Shown: positions 1 to 7,421, counted from the first letter of the stretch. The stretch: 13,736 nt of DNA from Verrucomicrobiota bacterium (GCA_003219355.1 QHOQ01000089.1:1858-15593), one strand, 5' to 3'. Notes: a model not told the origin generated them from the sequence alone. Translations and numbers: made by a program.

Positions 1-55
1 AGGCGGAATCGACGCCTGGGCGAATGAGATCGACCCGGCCATGCAAAAGTATTAA
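1..55 (+). CDS. C-terminal end of a rhodanese-like domain protein (5' end off window)
   Basis: Only the last 17 codons and the stop are inside the window. They read GGIDAWANEIDPAMQKY, which matches the end of a rhodanese (sulfurtransferase) domain: the GG-x-x-AW motif sits in the last helix region, and an acidic-Asp-Pro tail ending near Tyr is typical of the rhodanese domain at the end of MoeB/ThiF-like or stand-alone rhodanese proteins. The catalytic Cys loop is outside the window, so activity cannot be judged. The stop codon overlaps by three bases the stop codon of the convergent gene on the other strand. The call rests on a short but characteristic tail. Confidence 0.6.
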   Translation, partial: GGIDAWANEIDPAMQKY

Positions 56-642
56 GGTCCCTTGAGGACTGCAGCCAGTTCCGTTGCAGTCGGAACGTCA
101 TCCCATTGCTGGAGTAATTCCCCGTTCTGCCCGAAGATGAAAACGCGAAAATTCGATGCTGGAGATTGTCCGCTGAGTTGGGAGGACACTGTCCCGTCAA
201 AATCGGTCACCGTGAAGATGTCGCCTCTCGCATTCCGCGCAATTTTCTTCTCGTCGTACCGTACCTGAAGCCGCTTCGCTTCTTCATTGAGACGATGCCG
301 CACGAACATGGTCGCAATCTTTCGCCCGATCTGCGTGTGCTTCCTGGTGAAATCGAGAATCGTAATCATTCTGTACTTGGGATTACCGAGACAATAATCC
401 GGAACCCGATCTCCCACTGCGCGCGCCTTTTCTGAATCGGCAGGTGTGGTCACGACTAATACGGTCACGTGCCCGTCGGCGGTGGAAAGTGCATTGCCAT
501 CAACATCGATAAAATTGAGTCTGTAGCGTTGCGCGTTAGAAAGCGACCCCGACAGAGGCACAGCGGGAAAGAGAGACGCTGCCGTTGCGAAGAGAAAAAA
601 TTGAAATATACGCGACCGCACAAGTGAAAATAAATTAGACAA
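52..642 (-). CDS. secreted thioredoxin-fold-like protein without a CxxC motif
   Basis: This 196-residue protein starts with a hydrophobic segment (about residues 11-30) that looks like an export signal. The rest has the rhythm of a thioredoxin-like fold: a strand (VTVLVVTT, residues 59-66), a helix, a second strand (MITILDF, 92-98), and a late strand-turn-strand (VFIFGQNGELLQQW) before a final helix. The place where thioredoxins carry CxxC holds TTPADS, and the only cysteine is Cys84, so a dithiol redox role is unlikely. I do not recognise a specific function. The longest start is TTG at 642, with an in-frame stop a few codons upstream; a GTG at codon 8 is an alternative that keeps the signal segment. 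Neither has a clear Shine-Dalgarno sequence. It converges on the rhodanese gene, with the stop codons overlapping. Confidence 0.65.
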   Translation of the reverse strand: MSNLFSLVRSRIFQFFLFATAASLFPAVPLSGSLSNAQRYRLNFIDVDGNALSTADGHVTVLVVTTPADSEKARAVGDRVPDYCLGNPKYRMITILDFTRKHTQIGRKIATMFVRHRLNEEAKRLQVRYDEKKIARNARGDIFTVTDFDGTVSSQLSGQSPASNFRVFIFGQNGELLQQWDDVPTATELAAVLKGP

Positions 643-845
643 TGAGTGGCTTAATCAATTAGCGATTAAAGAAGTGAAGTCATGGCTCGAAAGAGTAATG
701 GAATTACAGGATCGCACGAAACCCTTTGCAATAGCTGTCGTGTGGCTTTGCTCAGCGCCGCATCCATGAACTTCTCAAGATATTTTCGGCGTCGCTCACC
801 ACCGCAAAAGCGAATCGTTAACTCACTGAAACGTTGACTTGTTAA

Positions 846-1535
846 ATGACGAATCATTATCGCATCGCGATCGCTTCCGTGTCGTTGTCGATCTTTGTCG
901 CTTGCGCTTTTACTGGCTGCGATCGCCTCATGAGCTCCCGTTATGCGCAGCTCGTTCAAGATGCGGATGGGAAATCAGCCCAGGGAGATTTTGAGCGTGC
1001 GATCAATCTCTACGAAGCCGCTCTCGATGACAGTCCACGATGCGCCGAGATCCATTACAAGCTCGCGCTCCTTTACGACGACAAAATGAACGACCCGCTC
1101 GGCGCCCTGCACCATTTCAGGCGCTATCTCGCGCTCAGTCCAAACGGCTCTCATGCAAATGATGTGAAGAATTCGATGAAACGTGATGAGGTCGCAGCGC
1201 TCACGACTTTGTCCGGAGACTCCGTCGTCACTCGAGCCGAGGCAGCCCGGTTGCGAAATGAGAATCTGAATCTGCACAAAGAGCTCGAAGCACGAGCTGG
1301 CACCTTGCGGAGCGGTTCGGAGAAATCGAAAGCGAGTGACGCGAGTTCGACAAAAAACGCTTCTAAGAAATCCGGAGGACGAACTTATATTGTTCAGTCA
1401 GGCGATACCCTCGCATCGATTTCACGGAAGTTTTACAAATCACCGAGACGCTGGGAAACGATTCTCAACGCGAACAAGGAAAGCATCCACAATCCTGAAA
1501 ATTTGAAGGTCGGTCAGACCTTGGTCATCCCCTAG
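846..1535 (+). CDS. LysM/TPR lipoprotein
   Basis: This 229-residue protein has three visible parts. Residues 1-25 form a lipoprotein signal ending in a lipobox-like FTGC, with Cys25 the probable lipidated residue. Residues about 33-100 look like one or two TPR helices (the AINLYEAALDDSP and ALHHFRRYLALSP segments are typical). A charged, probably coiled-coil stretch (about 127-152) and a Ser/Lys-rich linker follow. Residues 180-229 are a LysM domain, with YIVQSGDTLASISRKFY near its start and LKVGQTLVIP at its end. LysM binds N-acetylglucosamine-containing glycans, so the protein probably sits on a membrane facing the periplasm and grips peptidoglycan while the TPR holds a partner. That role is inferred from the domains. 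The start ATG lacks an obvious Shine-Dalgarno site. The gene converges on the RNase D gene. Confidence 0.85.
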   Translation: MTNHYRIAIASVSLSIFVACAFTGCDRLMSSRYAQLVQDADGKSAQGDFERAINLYEAALDDSPRCAEIHYKLALLYDDKMNDPLGALHHFRRYLALSPNGSHANDVKNSMKRDEVAALTTLSGDSVVTRAEAARLRNENLNLHKELEARAGTLRSGSEKSKASDASSTKNASKKSGGRTYIVQSGDTLASISRKFYKSPRRWETILNANKESIHNPENLKVGQTLVIP

Positions 1536-1647
1536 TCCTTTGCTTTCGCAGTAAGGCCGCGGTTCCATTTCCCTTGGCAACGACCAAAGAACTGTTGCTG
1601 GTTCGATCAGGGTGCTAAGGCAGCCCAGGAGGCAAAATATCTGGGGC

Positions 1648-2682
1648 TCATATTTTAATTCCGATCAACTCCCGTTGCCAGGGAACCAGCAAAGTCGTCG
1701 CGCAAGCTTTATCCGCCGCGATCGCTTCAAGGGTGCTCCGCGATGCGATAAAGGACGGCTCCAAATCGAGTTCTCTTGCCCCACGATCCCGTCGTCGTCG
1801 CAGTTCTTCGGTCCGAGCTATCATCTCCGCGCTTGGCCGCGTTCCAAAGCGGCGCAGCGAGACCGGCCATTCTTCTTGGGACAATTGTAATGCGTTCTGC
1901 GCTGCTTCGCGAAATGTCTGACGTCGGCGCGAGGAAAAATGTCTGTAGTCAGGCAGCTTTTCCGAGGCGAAACTTACTGCCGCATTGAGTAGCTCGTGAT
2001 TTTGCAAGATATGAAACGGTGGCCGGTCTGCCGCTTCCGCTTCTTTCTCACGCCATTGCCAAAGCGCGCGTAGCACGGCGGCGGCACGGCCGCGGAGCAA
2101 ACCAGATCCGCGGATGCGCCAAAGTTCGTCCTTATCGCGCGCACGTTCCACCGCCGCCTGTTCGACCGCGCGTTGGCAGGATTGCCGCAGCCAATCGGTT
2201 CGATGGAATTGTTTCAATTGCGACTCGAGGCGTTCGACAAGAGGCAACAGGTAATGCGTGTCGTTCATCGCATATTCCAGCATTCGGGCAGAGAGCGGAC
2301 GCCGCGCCCAATTTGCCTTTTGAGACCCTTTGCCGAGTTCAACGTCGAAGTACCGTTTTACCAAGGCGGCTAGACTAAATTCGCGGATCCCGAGCAGACG
2401 CGCTGCAATCACCGTGTCGAAAATGCGCTGCGCGGCAAAGTTTAAACCTCGGCGGAGCAATCGCAGATCGAAATCCGCTCCGTGCAAAACAATCTCTTTT
2501 CCCTCCAGCGCAGTGCCCAGCGACGCAAGATCGACATCGGCCAGTGGATCGACAATATAATCTCGACCCGGAAGGCTGACTTGGAGCAGGCAAAGCTTCT
2601 CTCGATAACAATGGAGGCTATCGGCTTCAGTATCGATCGCCACGCGATCGACATCCTCGATTTGCCCAATCAGTTCGGCCAT
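1648..2682 (-). CDS. rnd: ribonuclease D family 3'-5' exonuclease (DEDDy + HRDC)
   Basis: This is an RNase D-type exonuclease that trims RNA 3' ends, typically of tRNA and other small RNAs. From the chosen start the protein has 344 residues. Exo I is the DTEADS motif (Asp17, Glu19), Exo II is HGADFDLRLL (Asp72), and Exo III is YAMNDTHYL (Tyr137, Asp141), so all DEDDy metal ligands are present. A helical HRDC-like domain follows (about residues 185-280, including an ELWRIRGSGLL stretch and the NHELLNAA segment). The frame stays open to 2985, but the extra 101 codons translate an intergenic repeat and the overlapping end of rho. ATG at 2682 puts MAELIGQIEDVDRVAIDTEA at the N terminus, where the family normally starts. 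The gene is third after coaE and rho and is probably cotranscribed with them. Confidence 0.85.
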   Translation of the reverse strand: MAELIGQIEDVDRVAIDTEADSLHCYREKLCLLQVSLPGRDYIVDPLADVDLASLGTALEGKEIVLHGADFDLRLLRRGLNFAAQRIFDTVIAARLLGIREFSLAALVKRYFDVELGKGSQKANWARRPLSARMLEYAMNDTHYLLPLVERLESQLKQFHRTDWLRQSCQRAVEQAAVERARDKDELWRIRGSGLLRGRAAAVLRALWQWREKEAEAADRPPFHILQNHELLNAAVSFASEKLPDYRHFSSRRRQTFREAAQNALQLSQEEWPVSLRRFGTRPSAEMIARTEELRRRRDRGARELDLEPSFIASRSTLEAIAADKACATTLLVPWQRELIGIKI

Positions 2683-2712
2683 CTTCGCTGCCGTCGCGAT
2701 TGGACCTCTTGA

Positions 2713-2845
2713 GAATGACGAATGACTAATCTCTAATGACGAAGGAATGATGAAATCCGAATGAGGAGGAGAAGTCTCCGATCGCTTATTCGTCATTTGG
2801 GCATTTGGGCTCCGTTCGTCATTCCTCATTCGTGCTTCGTCATTT
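2713..2845. repeat. 7-nt-periodic inverted repeat between rho and RNase D genes
   Basis: The left arm (about 2713-2757) carries tandem units of the form GAATGAC/TAATGAC, and the right arm (about 2791-2845) carries the complementary units ATTCGTC, ATTCCTC, ATTCGTG and CTTCGTC. The units are seven bases long in both arms. The middle holds a small hairpin, GGAGA-AG-TCTCC. As RNA the two arms could fold back on each other over roughly 130 nt. The element is intergenic once RNase D is started at 2682. From memory, similar ATTCGTC-type repeats are scattered between genes in verrucomicrobial genomes; I cannot verify this here. Confidence 0.7.
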
Positions 2846-2855
2846 GCCGCGGAAA

Positions 2856-4220
2856 TCACCTCAATCCGCTCAGGAGCAATTCGGCGTTTGTTTTCGTCGC
2901 TTGGAGATTCTCGATCAACTTTTCCATCGCCTCGATAGGAGGCAGTCCCGCCATCGTTTTCCGTAACATCTGTACTCGCTCCCATTCATCAGGATGATAC
3001 AGCAAATCTTCACGGCGCGTAGCGGACTGCAAAACGTGAATCGCCGGGTAGAGCCGCTTCTCAACCAACGCGCGGTCGAGATGCAACTCCATGTTCCCGG
3101 TGCCTTTGAATTCTTCGAAGATTAATTCGTCCATCCGGCTGCCGGTTTCAATCAACGCCGTCGCAAGGATCGTAAGGCTGCCGCCTTCTTCGACGTTGCG
3201 AGCGGAACCGAAAAATTTCTTCGGCTTGGTGAGCGCTTTCGCCTCGACGCCACCGGACATGATCCGGCCTTTGCCCGGCTGCAAATTGTTATACCCGCGC
3301 GAAAGCCGTGTGATGCTGTCGAGCAAGATCACGACGTCTTGCTTCATTTCTACCAGACGTTTGGCGCGGTCCAGCACAATCTCCGCGACCTGCACATGTC
3401 GATGGACGCTTTCGTCGAAGTTCGAGTGATAAATTTGACAATCAATTTCCCGTTCCAGATCCGTCACTTCTTCCGGCCGTTCGTCCACTAGCAGCAGTAT
3501 GAGTACGATGTCCGGATGATTTACCCGAACCGCCTTAGCGATTTCTTTGAGCAGGATTGTCTTGCCCACTCGTGGTGGCGCGACGATCAGGCCGCGTTGT
3601 CCTCGCCCGAGCGGCGCCAGCAGATCGACCGCCCGAGCGCTGATGGAGTTCGTCTCTGGATTTTCAAGCATGATCCGGCCCTGCGGAAATTGCGGCGTAA
3701 GTTTGTCGAAGTCCGTCGGCTCGCTCCACTCCTCGGCCGGTTGGCCTTCGATTGTTGTGACTTGTTCAAGCATGAGGAATTTCTCGCGGTGGCCAGGAAG
3801 CCGTATAATCCCGGCGAGCCTTTGACCAGGCCGCAGGTGATATTGCTCTATCAACGCGCGTGGAACGCACACATCCTCGGGGACCGGCAGGAAGTTCAAT
3901 TGTGGCCAGCGGAGCATTGCGAGCGAATCACTTACTTGGTCGAGAAATCCCTCCGCAGTGATCCTTGCCCCGGCGGACAATGCCGCGCGGATTACGTCAA
4001 GAACATGTTGATGGCGCGAGCGCGCAGGATGCAGATGCAGATGCAGATGCAAATGCAAATCGCGCGCTAAGGATTCCAGGTCTTCACCCGAAAGTTCTTG
4101 CACCTCGTTTAGGTCAAGTGAGGGTGCTGTAGTGGCCGCGTTGGCCGCAATTTGGGAGTCTGCAGGCGATACGCTTGCCTCCGCAGTTTGCCCCTCTGAT
4201 GAGGTTAGGTTTTCGTCCAT
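2856..4220 (-). CDS. rho: transcription termination factor Rho
   Basis: Rho is a hexameric RNA-dependent ATPase that terminates untranslated transcripts. The protein has 454 residues from ATG at 4220. Visible parts are a low-complexity, acidic N terminus (1-50), an OB-fold RNA-binding region (about 100-160, including FLPVPEDVCVP), Walker A APPRVGKT (214-221), the catalytic-Glu motif DERPEEV (from 246), Walker B DVVILLDS (295-302), and the Q-loop/secondary RNA site KPKKFFGSARNVEEGGS followed by EEFKGTGNMEL. The ATPase core is highly conserved. The N-terminal domain is less so and contains a run of five Leu-His pairs (55-64) encoded by a hexanucleotide repeat. A GTG at 4250 could extend the protein by ten residues; I prefer the ATG because it lies closer to the end of coaE. 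It overlaps coaE by 16 nt, suggesting translational coupling. Confidence 0.95.
   Translation of the reverse strand: MDENLTSSEGQTAEASVSPADSQIAANAATTAPSLDLNEVQELSGEDLESLARDLHLHLHLHLHPARSRHQHVLDVIRAALSAGARITAEGFLDQVSDSLAMLRWPQLNFLPVPEDVCVPRALIEQYHLRPGQRLAGIIRLPGHREKFLMLEQVTTIEGQPAEEWSEPTDFDKLTPQFPQGRIMLENPETNSISARAVDLLAPLGRGQRGLIVAPPRVGKTILLKEIAKAVRVNHPDIVLILLLVDERPEEVTDLEREIDCQIYHSNFDESVHRHVQVAEIVLDRAKRLVEMKQDVVILLDSITRLSRGYNNLQPGKGRIMSGGVEAKALTKPKKFFGSARNVEEGGSLTILATALIETGSRMDELIFEEFKGTGNMELHLDRALVEKRLYPAIHVLQSATRREDLLYHPDEWERVQMLRKTMAGLPPIEAMEKLIENLQATKTNAELLLSGLR
4029..4058 (-). repeat. hexanucleotide microsatellite inside rho, encoding (Leu-His)5
   Basis: Five tandem 6-bp units lie in the rho coding strand: two TTGCAT followed by three CTGCAT. 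They encode Leu-His five times just before the predicted helical N-terminal domain continues (PARSRHQ). A 6-bp unit keeps frame whatever the copy number. Confidence 0.9.
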
Positions 4221-4819
4221 GATTGCTTTTGCCAGAGTGCAACGAGGCACCGCGCTTGATCGGCGAGCACCGTCCGAGCGCCGTTATTCCACACGACATG
4301 GTCTGCGCGTCCGATTTTTTCTTCGAGAGGCATTTGTGAATTGATCATTTGTTCCGTCGCGGAACGTTCCAGCGACATGCGCTCCATTAGCCAGCGGAGT
4401 TGGATTTTATTGGAACAGGCGACCACGACCACTCGATCGCACAACCTTTCGCCGCCGGTTTCATAAAGAAGTGGGATATCAGCGAAGAAAAAATCGGGAG
4501 AGTTGCGATGCGTTTCCGCTTCTGTGCTCCATTGGCGCCGAATCCGCGGATGGAGAATCTGTTCGAGCGCGCGCCTTTTGGCCGCGTTGCCGAATACTAT
4601 ATGGCGAAGTTTTTCCCGATTCAACCCCTGATCGGCCGAAAAAATCGCATTGCCAAATTCACATCGAATCTCCGTTTTAACCTCCGGATCTAGATCGACA
4701 AGTTGACGTGCAGCATGGTCGGCGTCGAAAAACTTCGCCTTGGGAACAATCTCGCGCAGACACGCGCAAAGCGTGCTCTTGCCCGTGGAAATTCCGCCGG
4801 TGATCCCGATGACAGCCAT
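4205..4819 (-). CDS. coaE: dephospho-CoA kinase
   Basis: This enzyme phosphorylates the ribose 3'-OH of dephospho-CoA with ATP, the last step of coenzyme A synthesis, in the cytoplasm. The protein has 204 residues, a normal length. The P-loop is GITGGISTGKST at the N terminus (residues 5-16), followed by FFDADHAARQLVD with the conserved Asp that acts near the ribose. LHPRIR and ADIPLLYETG (the family's DxPLLFE motif) follow, and a C-terminal segment EEKIGRADHVVWNNG matches the usual K-x-x-ADxVIxN-G motif. The ATG at 4819 gives the P-loop its usual place. Its end overlaps rho by 16 nt, so coaE and rho are very likely one transcript. Confidence 0.95.
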   Translation of the reverse strand: MAVIGITGGISTGKSTLCACLREIVPKAKFFDADHAARQLVDLDPEVKTEIRCEFGNAIFSADQGLNREKLRHIVFGNAAKRRALEQILHPRIRRQWSTEAETHRNSPDFFFADIPLLYETGGERLCDRVVVVACSNKIQLRWLMERMSLERSATEQMINSQMPLEEKIGRADHVVWNNGARTVLADQARCLVALWQKQSWTKT

Positions 4820-4830
4820 TTAAAGGACGA

Positions 4831-4923
4831 TTAAAAGCAGAGGGCTTTTCGAGCGGCTCCATTCTCCATATCGGTAACGATTTGTCCAATCCGGTCTGAA
4901 ATCACGTTGTAAATTCTATTCAT
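4831..4923 (-). CDS. 30-codon small ORF upstream of coaE (leader peptide or gene remnant)
   Basis: An ATG at 4923 opens a 30-codon frame ending in TAA 11 nt before coaE. The peptide reads MNRIYNVISDRIGQIVTDME and then NGAARKALCF. The beginning resembles, loosely, the N terminus of ArdC/DUF1738-type anti-restriction proteins (Y-x-x-V-T-D-R-I ... E-x-G), but the spacing to the E-x-G is longer and the usual PW is absent. It could therefore be a decayed remnant, a true small protein cotranslated with coaE, or chance. There is no Shine-Dalgarno site and no stop upstream that would decide it. No function is assigned. Confidence 0.3.
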   Translation of the reverse strand: MNRIYNVISDRIGQIVTDMENGAARKALCF

Positions 4924-5090
4924 GGATATGGGAGTTTTGAAAATTTCAACCAATTCGATCGATAAACGATCTTTCAGGTCGACGAATATTTACGCTCACG
5001 AATTCTCCCAAGATGGGCGCTGTCAACGGCCGTCTCCGATTTTCATTTCGGCTTTTTGCGGCCCGTTAAAGCTGCGTATCTTTTCCGCTT

Positions 5091-5867
5091 ATGACCCAGC
5101 AAGTTTTGGCAGGAAAAATAGGTGTCGTTTTTGGGGTGGCGAACAAGCGCAGTATCGCCTGGGCGATCGCGAAGGCTTGGGCCGGAGCGGGCGCACGCTT
5201 GATTTTTAATTATCAGGGCGAGCGGCTAAAGGAGAATATCGAGGAGCTCGTTAACGAATTTGGAGAAAAAACGCCGTTTTTTTCCTGTGACGTCTCGAGT
5301 GACGCCGAGATCGCGACCTTTTTTGAAAAGGTGCGCGGCGAGACCGATCGCCTCGATTTAATGCTGCACTCGCTTGCGTTTGCACCCAAAGAAGCGTTGG
5401 AAGGAGATTTCTTGAGCACAACACGCGAAGCGTTTCGGACGGCACATGACATCAGCGCTTATTCGCTCGTCGCTCTTACGCGTAAAGCCGTGCCATTTAT
5501 GACCAACGGCGGCAGCATTGTGGCGATGACTTATTACGGTTCAGAAAAGGTCGTGCCGCACTATAATGTCATGGGCGTAGCGAAAGCGAGCCTCGAAGCG
5601 AGCACGCGTTATCTCGCATACGACCTCGGCCCGAAGAAAATTCGGGTAAACTGCATTTCCGCTGGCCCAGTCAACACGCTGGCCGCGCGCGGGATCAGTG
5701 GGTTTATGTCGATGTTAAAACATTACCAGGAACGGGCGCCGTTAAAACGCAGTTGCGATCCCGCGGAGCTGGGTCAAACCGGTGTTTTTCTCGCAAGCGA
5801 AGGCGCCGCAGCGATCACCGGCCAGGTCATTTATGTCGATGGCGGCTATCAGATCATGGGGATGTAA
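5091..5867 (+). CDS. fabI: enoyl-[acyl-carrier-protein] reductase (NADH), FabI type
   Basis: FabI reduces trans-2-enoyl-ACP in the last step of each fatty-acid elongation cycle. The protein has 258 residues, the usual length. The N-terminal cofactor site is the FabI-type GVANKRSIAWAIA rather than the GxxxGxG of ordinary short-chain dehydrogenases. HSLAFAP (93-99) and the GDFLSTTREAF segment follow. The FabI catalytic spacing Tyr-x6-Lys is Tyr158-Lys165 in YNVMGVAK, preceded by the Tyr pair at 148-149. The C terminus VIYVDGGYQIMGM is typical. Ala96 falls where E. coli FabI has Gly93, but an alanine there is normal in many FabI proteins. ATG at 5091 is fixed by the cofactor motif starting about 14 residues in. 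No clear Shine-Dalgarno site is seen. It is followed after 23 nt by the FAD oxidase gene. Confidence 0.95.
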   Translation: MTQQVLAGKIGVVFGVANKRSIAWAIAKAWAGAGARLIFNYQGERLKENIEELVNEFGEKTPFFSCDVSSDAEIATFFEKVRGETDRLDLMLHSLAFAPKEALEGDFLSTTREAFRTAHDISAYSLVALTRKAVPFMTNGGSIVAMTYYGSEKVVPHYNVMGVAKASLEASTRYLAYDLGPKKIRVNCISAGPVNTLAARGISGFMSMLKHYQERAPLKRSCDPAELGQTGVFLASEGAAAITGQVIYVDGGYQIMGM

Positions 5868-5890
5868 CAATTTCGGATTGCGGATTGCGA

Positions 5891-7279
5891 ATGGCGGAAA
5901 CGAAACGGGGTAGACTTAGGACGCAGCTTGTTGAGTTGCTCGGTGCCCACTGCGTAAGCGATGAACCGGCAGTGCTCGCCGCGCACAGCAGCGACAAATG
6001 GTTCGCCGCGCATGAACCCGAGGTTGTCGTCTTCGCGAGATCGACAAAAGACGTGAGTAAATTGCTTCAGTTTGCGTCGCGCGAAGAAATTCCGGTAACA
6101 GCACGCGGCGCGGGATTTGGCTACGTGGGCGGATGCGTGCCGATGCGCGGTGGGATTGCGCTGTCACTGATACGGATGAACCGCATCCATGAAATCAGTT
6201 TTGCCGATGCGGTTGCAATTGTAGAACCGGGCGTAATCACGGCGGACCTAAAGGCTCTGGCGAGAGCGCAGACACTGTTTTATCCGCCGGACCCGGCGAG
6301 CATGAAAGATTGCACGATCGGCGGAAACGTCGCCATGAATGCCGGTGGTCCGCGCTGCTTAAAATACGGCGTGACGCGCAATTACGTGATTGGGCTTGAG
6401 GTGGTGTTGGCGAATGGGGAAACGCTGCGGACCGGCGGCCGCGTGCACAAAAACAAAACCGGCTTCGATTTGATTGGCCTCTTTGTCGGTTCGGAAGGGA
6501 TGCTTGGAATAGTGACGGAAATCACGCTCCGTTTGCTGCCACTTCCACCGGCGCGCGCTACTTTGTCGGCTGCATTTGCTAGCGCGGCACAAGCCGCTGA
6601 GGCCGTCCAGGCGATTTTTGCTGCGGGATTCCTGCCTTCTTCATTGGAGCTCGCCGACCATTTCACGTTGGAAGCGGCACGTCGCGATCTTGGCAAGATG
6701 ATTGTACCGCCGGGCAGCGCACACCTGCTTGTCGATCTTGATGGCCAGGAAGAGAGCGTGCGCAGTGAAGCGGCGGCCATTCGTGAATTGCTTGAAAAGA
6801 AAAAACCGAATGTGCTCGAGACGGCGACTGGTGAAGCAGATTGCGAGAAATTGTGGGCCCTGCGGCGCGAATTTAGTAATTCGCTTCGCGCAACGGGCCT
6901 GACGAAATTGAACCAGGACGTGGTTGTGCCGCGCAGTTACCTTGTAGATCTAATGGAATTTGCAGGAACGCTGCAGGCAAAACACGGATTTCCGATCGCC
7001 TGCTTTGGCCACGCCGGGGACGGGAACATTCACGTCAACATCATGACGAAGGATTATGCCACTCCGGAAATGCAAGAAAAAGTGGATCGCGCGCTCGACG
7101 ATCTTTTTGCGCAAGTGCTGGCATGGGGCGGGGTGATCACAGGCGAGCACGGAATCGGGCTCGCGAAAAAACGATGGTGGCCAGACGCGACGAGCGATGT
7201 TGCGCGCGACGTCCATCAGAAGCTCAAACACGCTCTCGATCCCCTAGGAATTTTGAATCCGGGGAAATTTGTTGACTAG
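5891..7279 (+). CDS. glcD: FAD-binding oxidase, glycolate oxidase GlcD / D-lactate dehydrogenase family
   Basis: This 462-residue protein belongs to the PCMH-type FAD oxidases that dehydrogenate 2-hydroxyacids such as glycolate or D-lactate. The FAD-binding part (about 35-215) shows PVTARGAGFGYVGG, a Pro-Asp-Pro-Ala-Ser segment, CTIGGNVAMNAGGPRCLKYG and FVGSEGMLGIVTEITLRLLP. The C-terminal FAD-oxidase domain shows CFGHAGDGNIHVN, GEHGIGLAKKRW and the usual ending LNPGKFVD. The frame is open upstream to 5753, but that part is an off-frame reading of fabI; ATG at 5891, 23 nt after fabI, is the sensible start. Partner subunits of the GlcDEF complex are not in the window, so the substrate remains open between glycolate, D-lactate and similar acids. 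Cotranscription with fabI is likely from the spacing. Confidence 0.85.
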   Translation: MAETKRGRLRTQLVELLGAHCVSDEPAVLAAHSSDKWFAAHEPEVVVFARSTKDVSKLLQFASREEIPVTARGAGFGYVGGCVPMRGGIALSLIRMNRIHEISFADAVAIVEPGVITADLKALARAQTLFYPPDPASMKDCTIGGNVAMNAGGPRCLKYGVTRNYVIGLEVVLANGETLRTGGRVHKNKTGFDLIGLFVGSEGMLGIVTEITLRLLPLPPARATLSAAFASAAQAAEAVQAIFAAGFLPSSLELADHFTLEAARRDLGKMIVPPGSAHLLVDLDGQEESVRSEAAAIRELLEKKKPNVLETATGEADCEKLWALRREFSNSLRATGLTKLNQDVVVPRSYLVDLMEFAGTLQAKHGFPIACFGHAGDGNIHVNIMTKDYATPEMQEKVDRALDDLFAQVLAWGGVITGEHGIGLAKKRWWPDATSDVARDVHQKLKHALDPLGILNPGKFVD

Positions 7280-7372
7280 TCCCGATCAGCATTCAGGTTG
7301 AGGGACTCTGTTATAGCACATCTGAAACTCGCCGCGAGCGGCGCGCATCCGCGTCATCGTGAACGAACCAAT

Positions 7373-7395
7373 AAAGAAGACATGATGTCTTCTTT
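7373..7395 (+). terminator. perfect 10-bp inverted repeat, terminator-like
   Basis: AAAGAAGACA, a TGA loop, and TGTCTTCTTT form a perfect 10-bp stem with a 3-nt loop, followed by one more T and then CC. It lies 94 nt after the FAD oxidase stop and 27 nt before the next start codon. The A-run/T-run edges could end transcription from either side, but the stem is AT-rich and the T-tract short, so it might instead be a regulator-binding palindrome in the leader of the downstream gene. A weaker hairpin (CGCCG-CGAG-CGGCG) lies at 7330-7343. Confidence 0.45.
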
Positions 7396-7421
7396 TCCAC
7401 GTTGCGCCGAGGTGATACGAA

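Noticed and set aside
666..959. Minus-strand 97-codon ORF between the thioredoxin-like and LysM genes
   Set aside because: It overlaps the start of the LysM gene, has no recognisable motif and no ribosome site. A shorter version from ATG at 857 (63 residues) is not excluded but has no support.
1605..1630. Possible bidirectional terminator between the LysM and RNase D genes
   Set aside because: The best stem (GGGTGC with GCAGCCC) contains a mismatch and has no T-tract.
2683..2985. 101-codon N-terminal extension of the RNase D frame
   Set aside because: It translates the 7-nt repeat and the antisense end of rho; the exonuclease domain starts right after ATG at 2682.
4922..5209. Plus-strand ORF overlapping the fabI start
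   Set aside because: It has no protein-like pattern and its second half is an off-frame reading of fabI.
5364..5387. Ala at the E. coli FabI Gly93 position as a triclosan-resistance sign
   Set aside because: Alanine at this place is normal in many triclosan-sensitive FabI proteins, so it says nothing by itself.
5753..5890. 46-codon N-terminal extension of the FAD oxidase
   Set aside because: It is an Arg-rich off-frame reading of the end of fabI.
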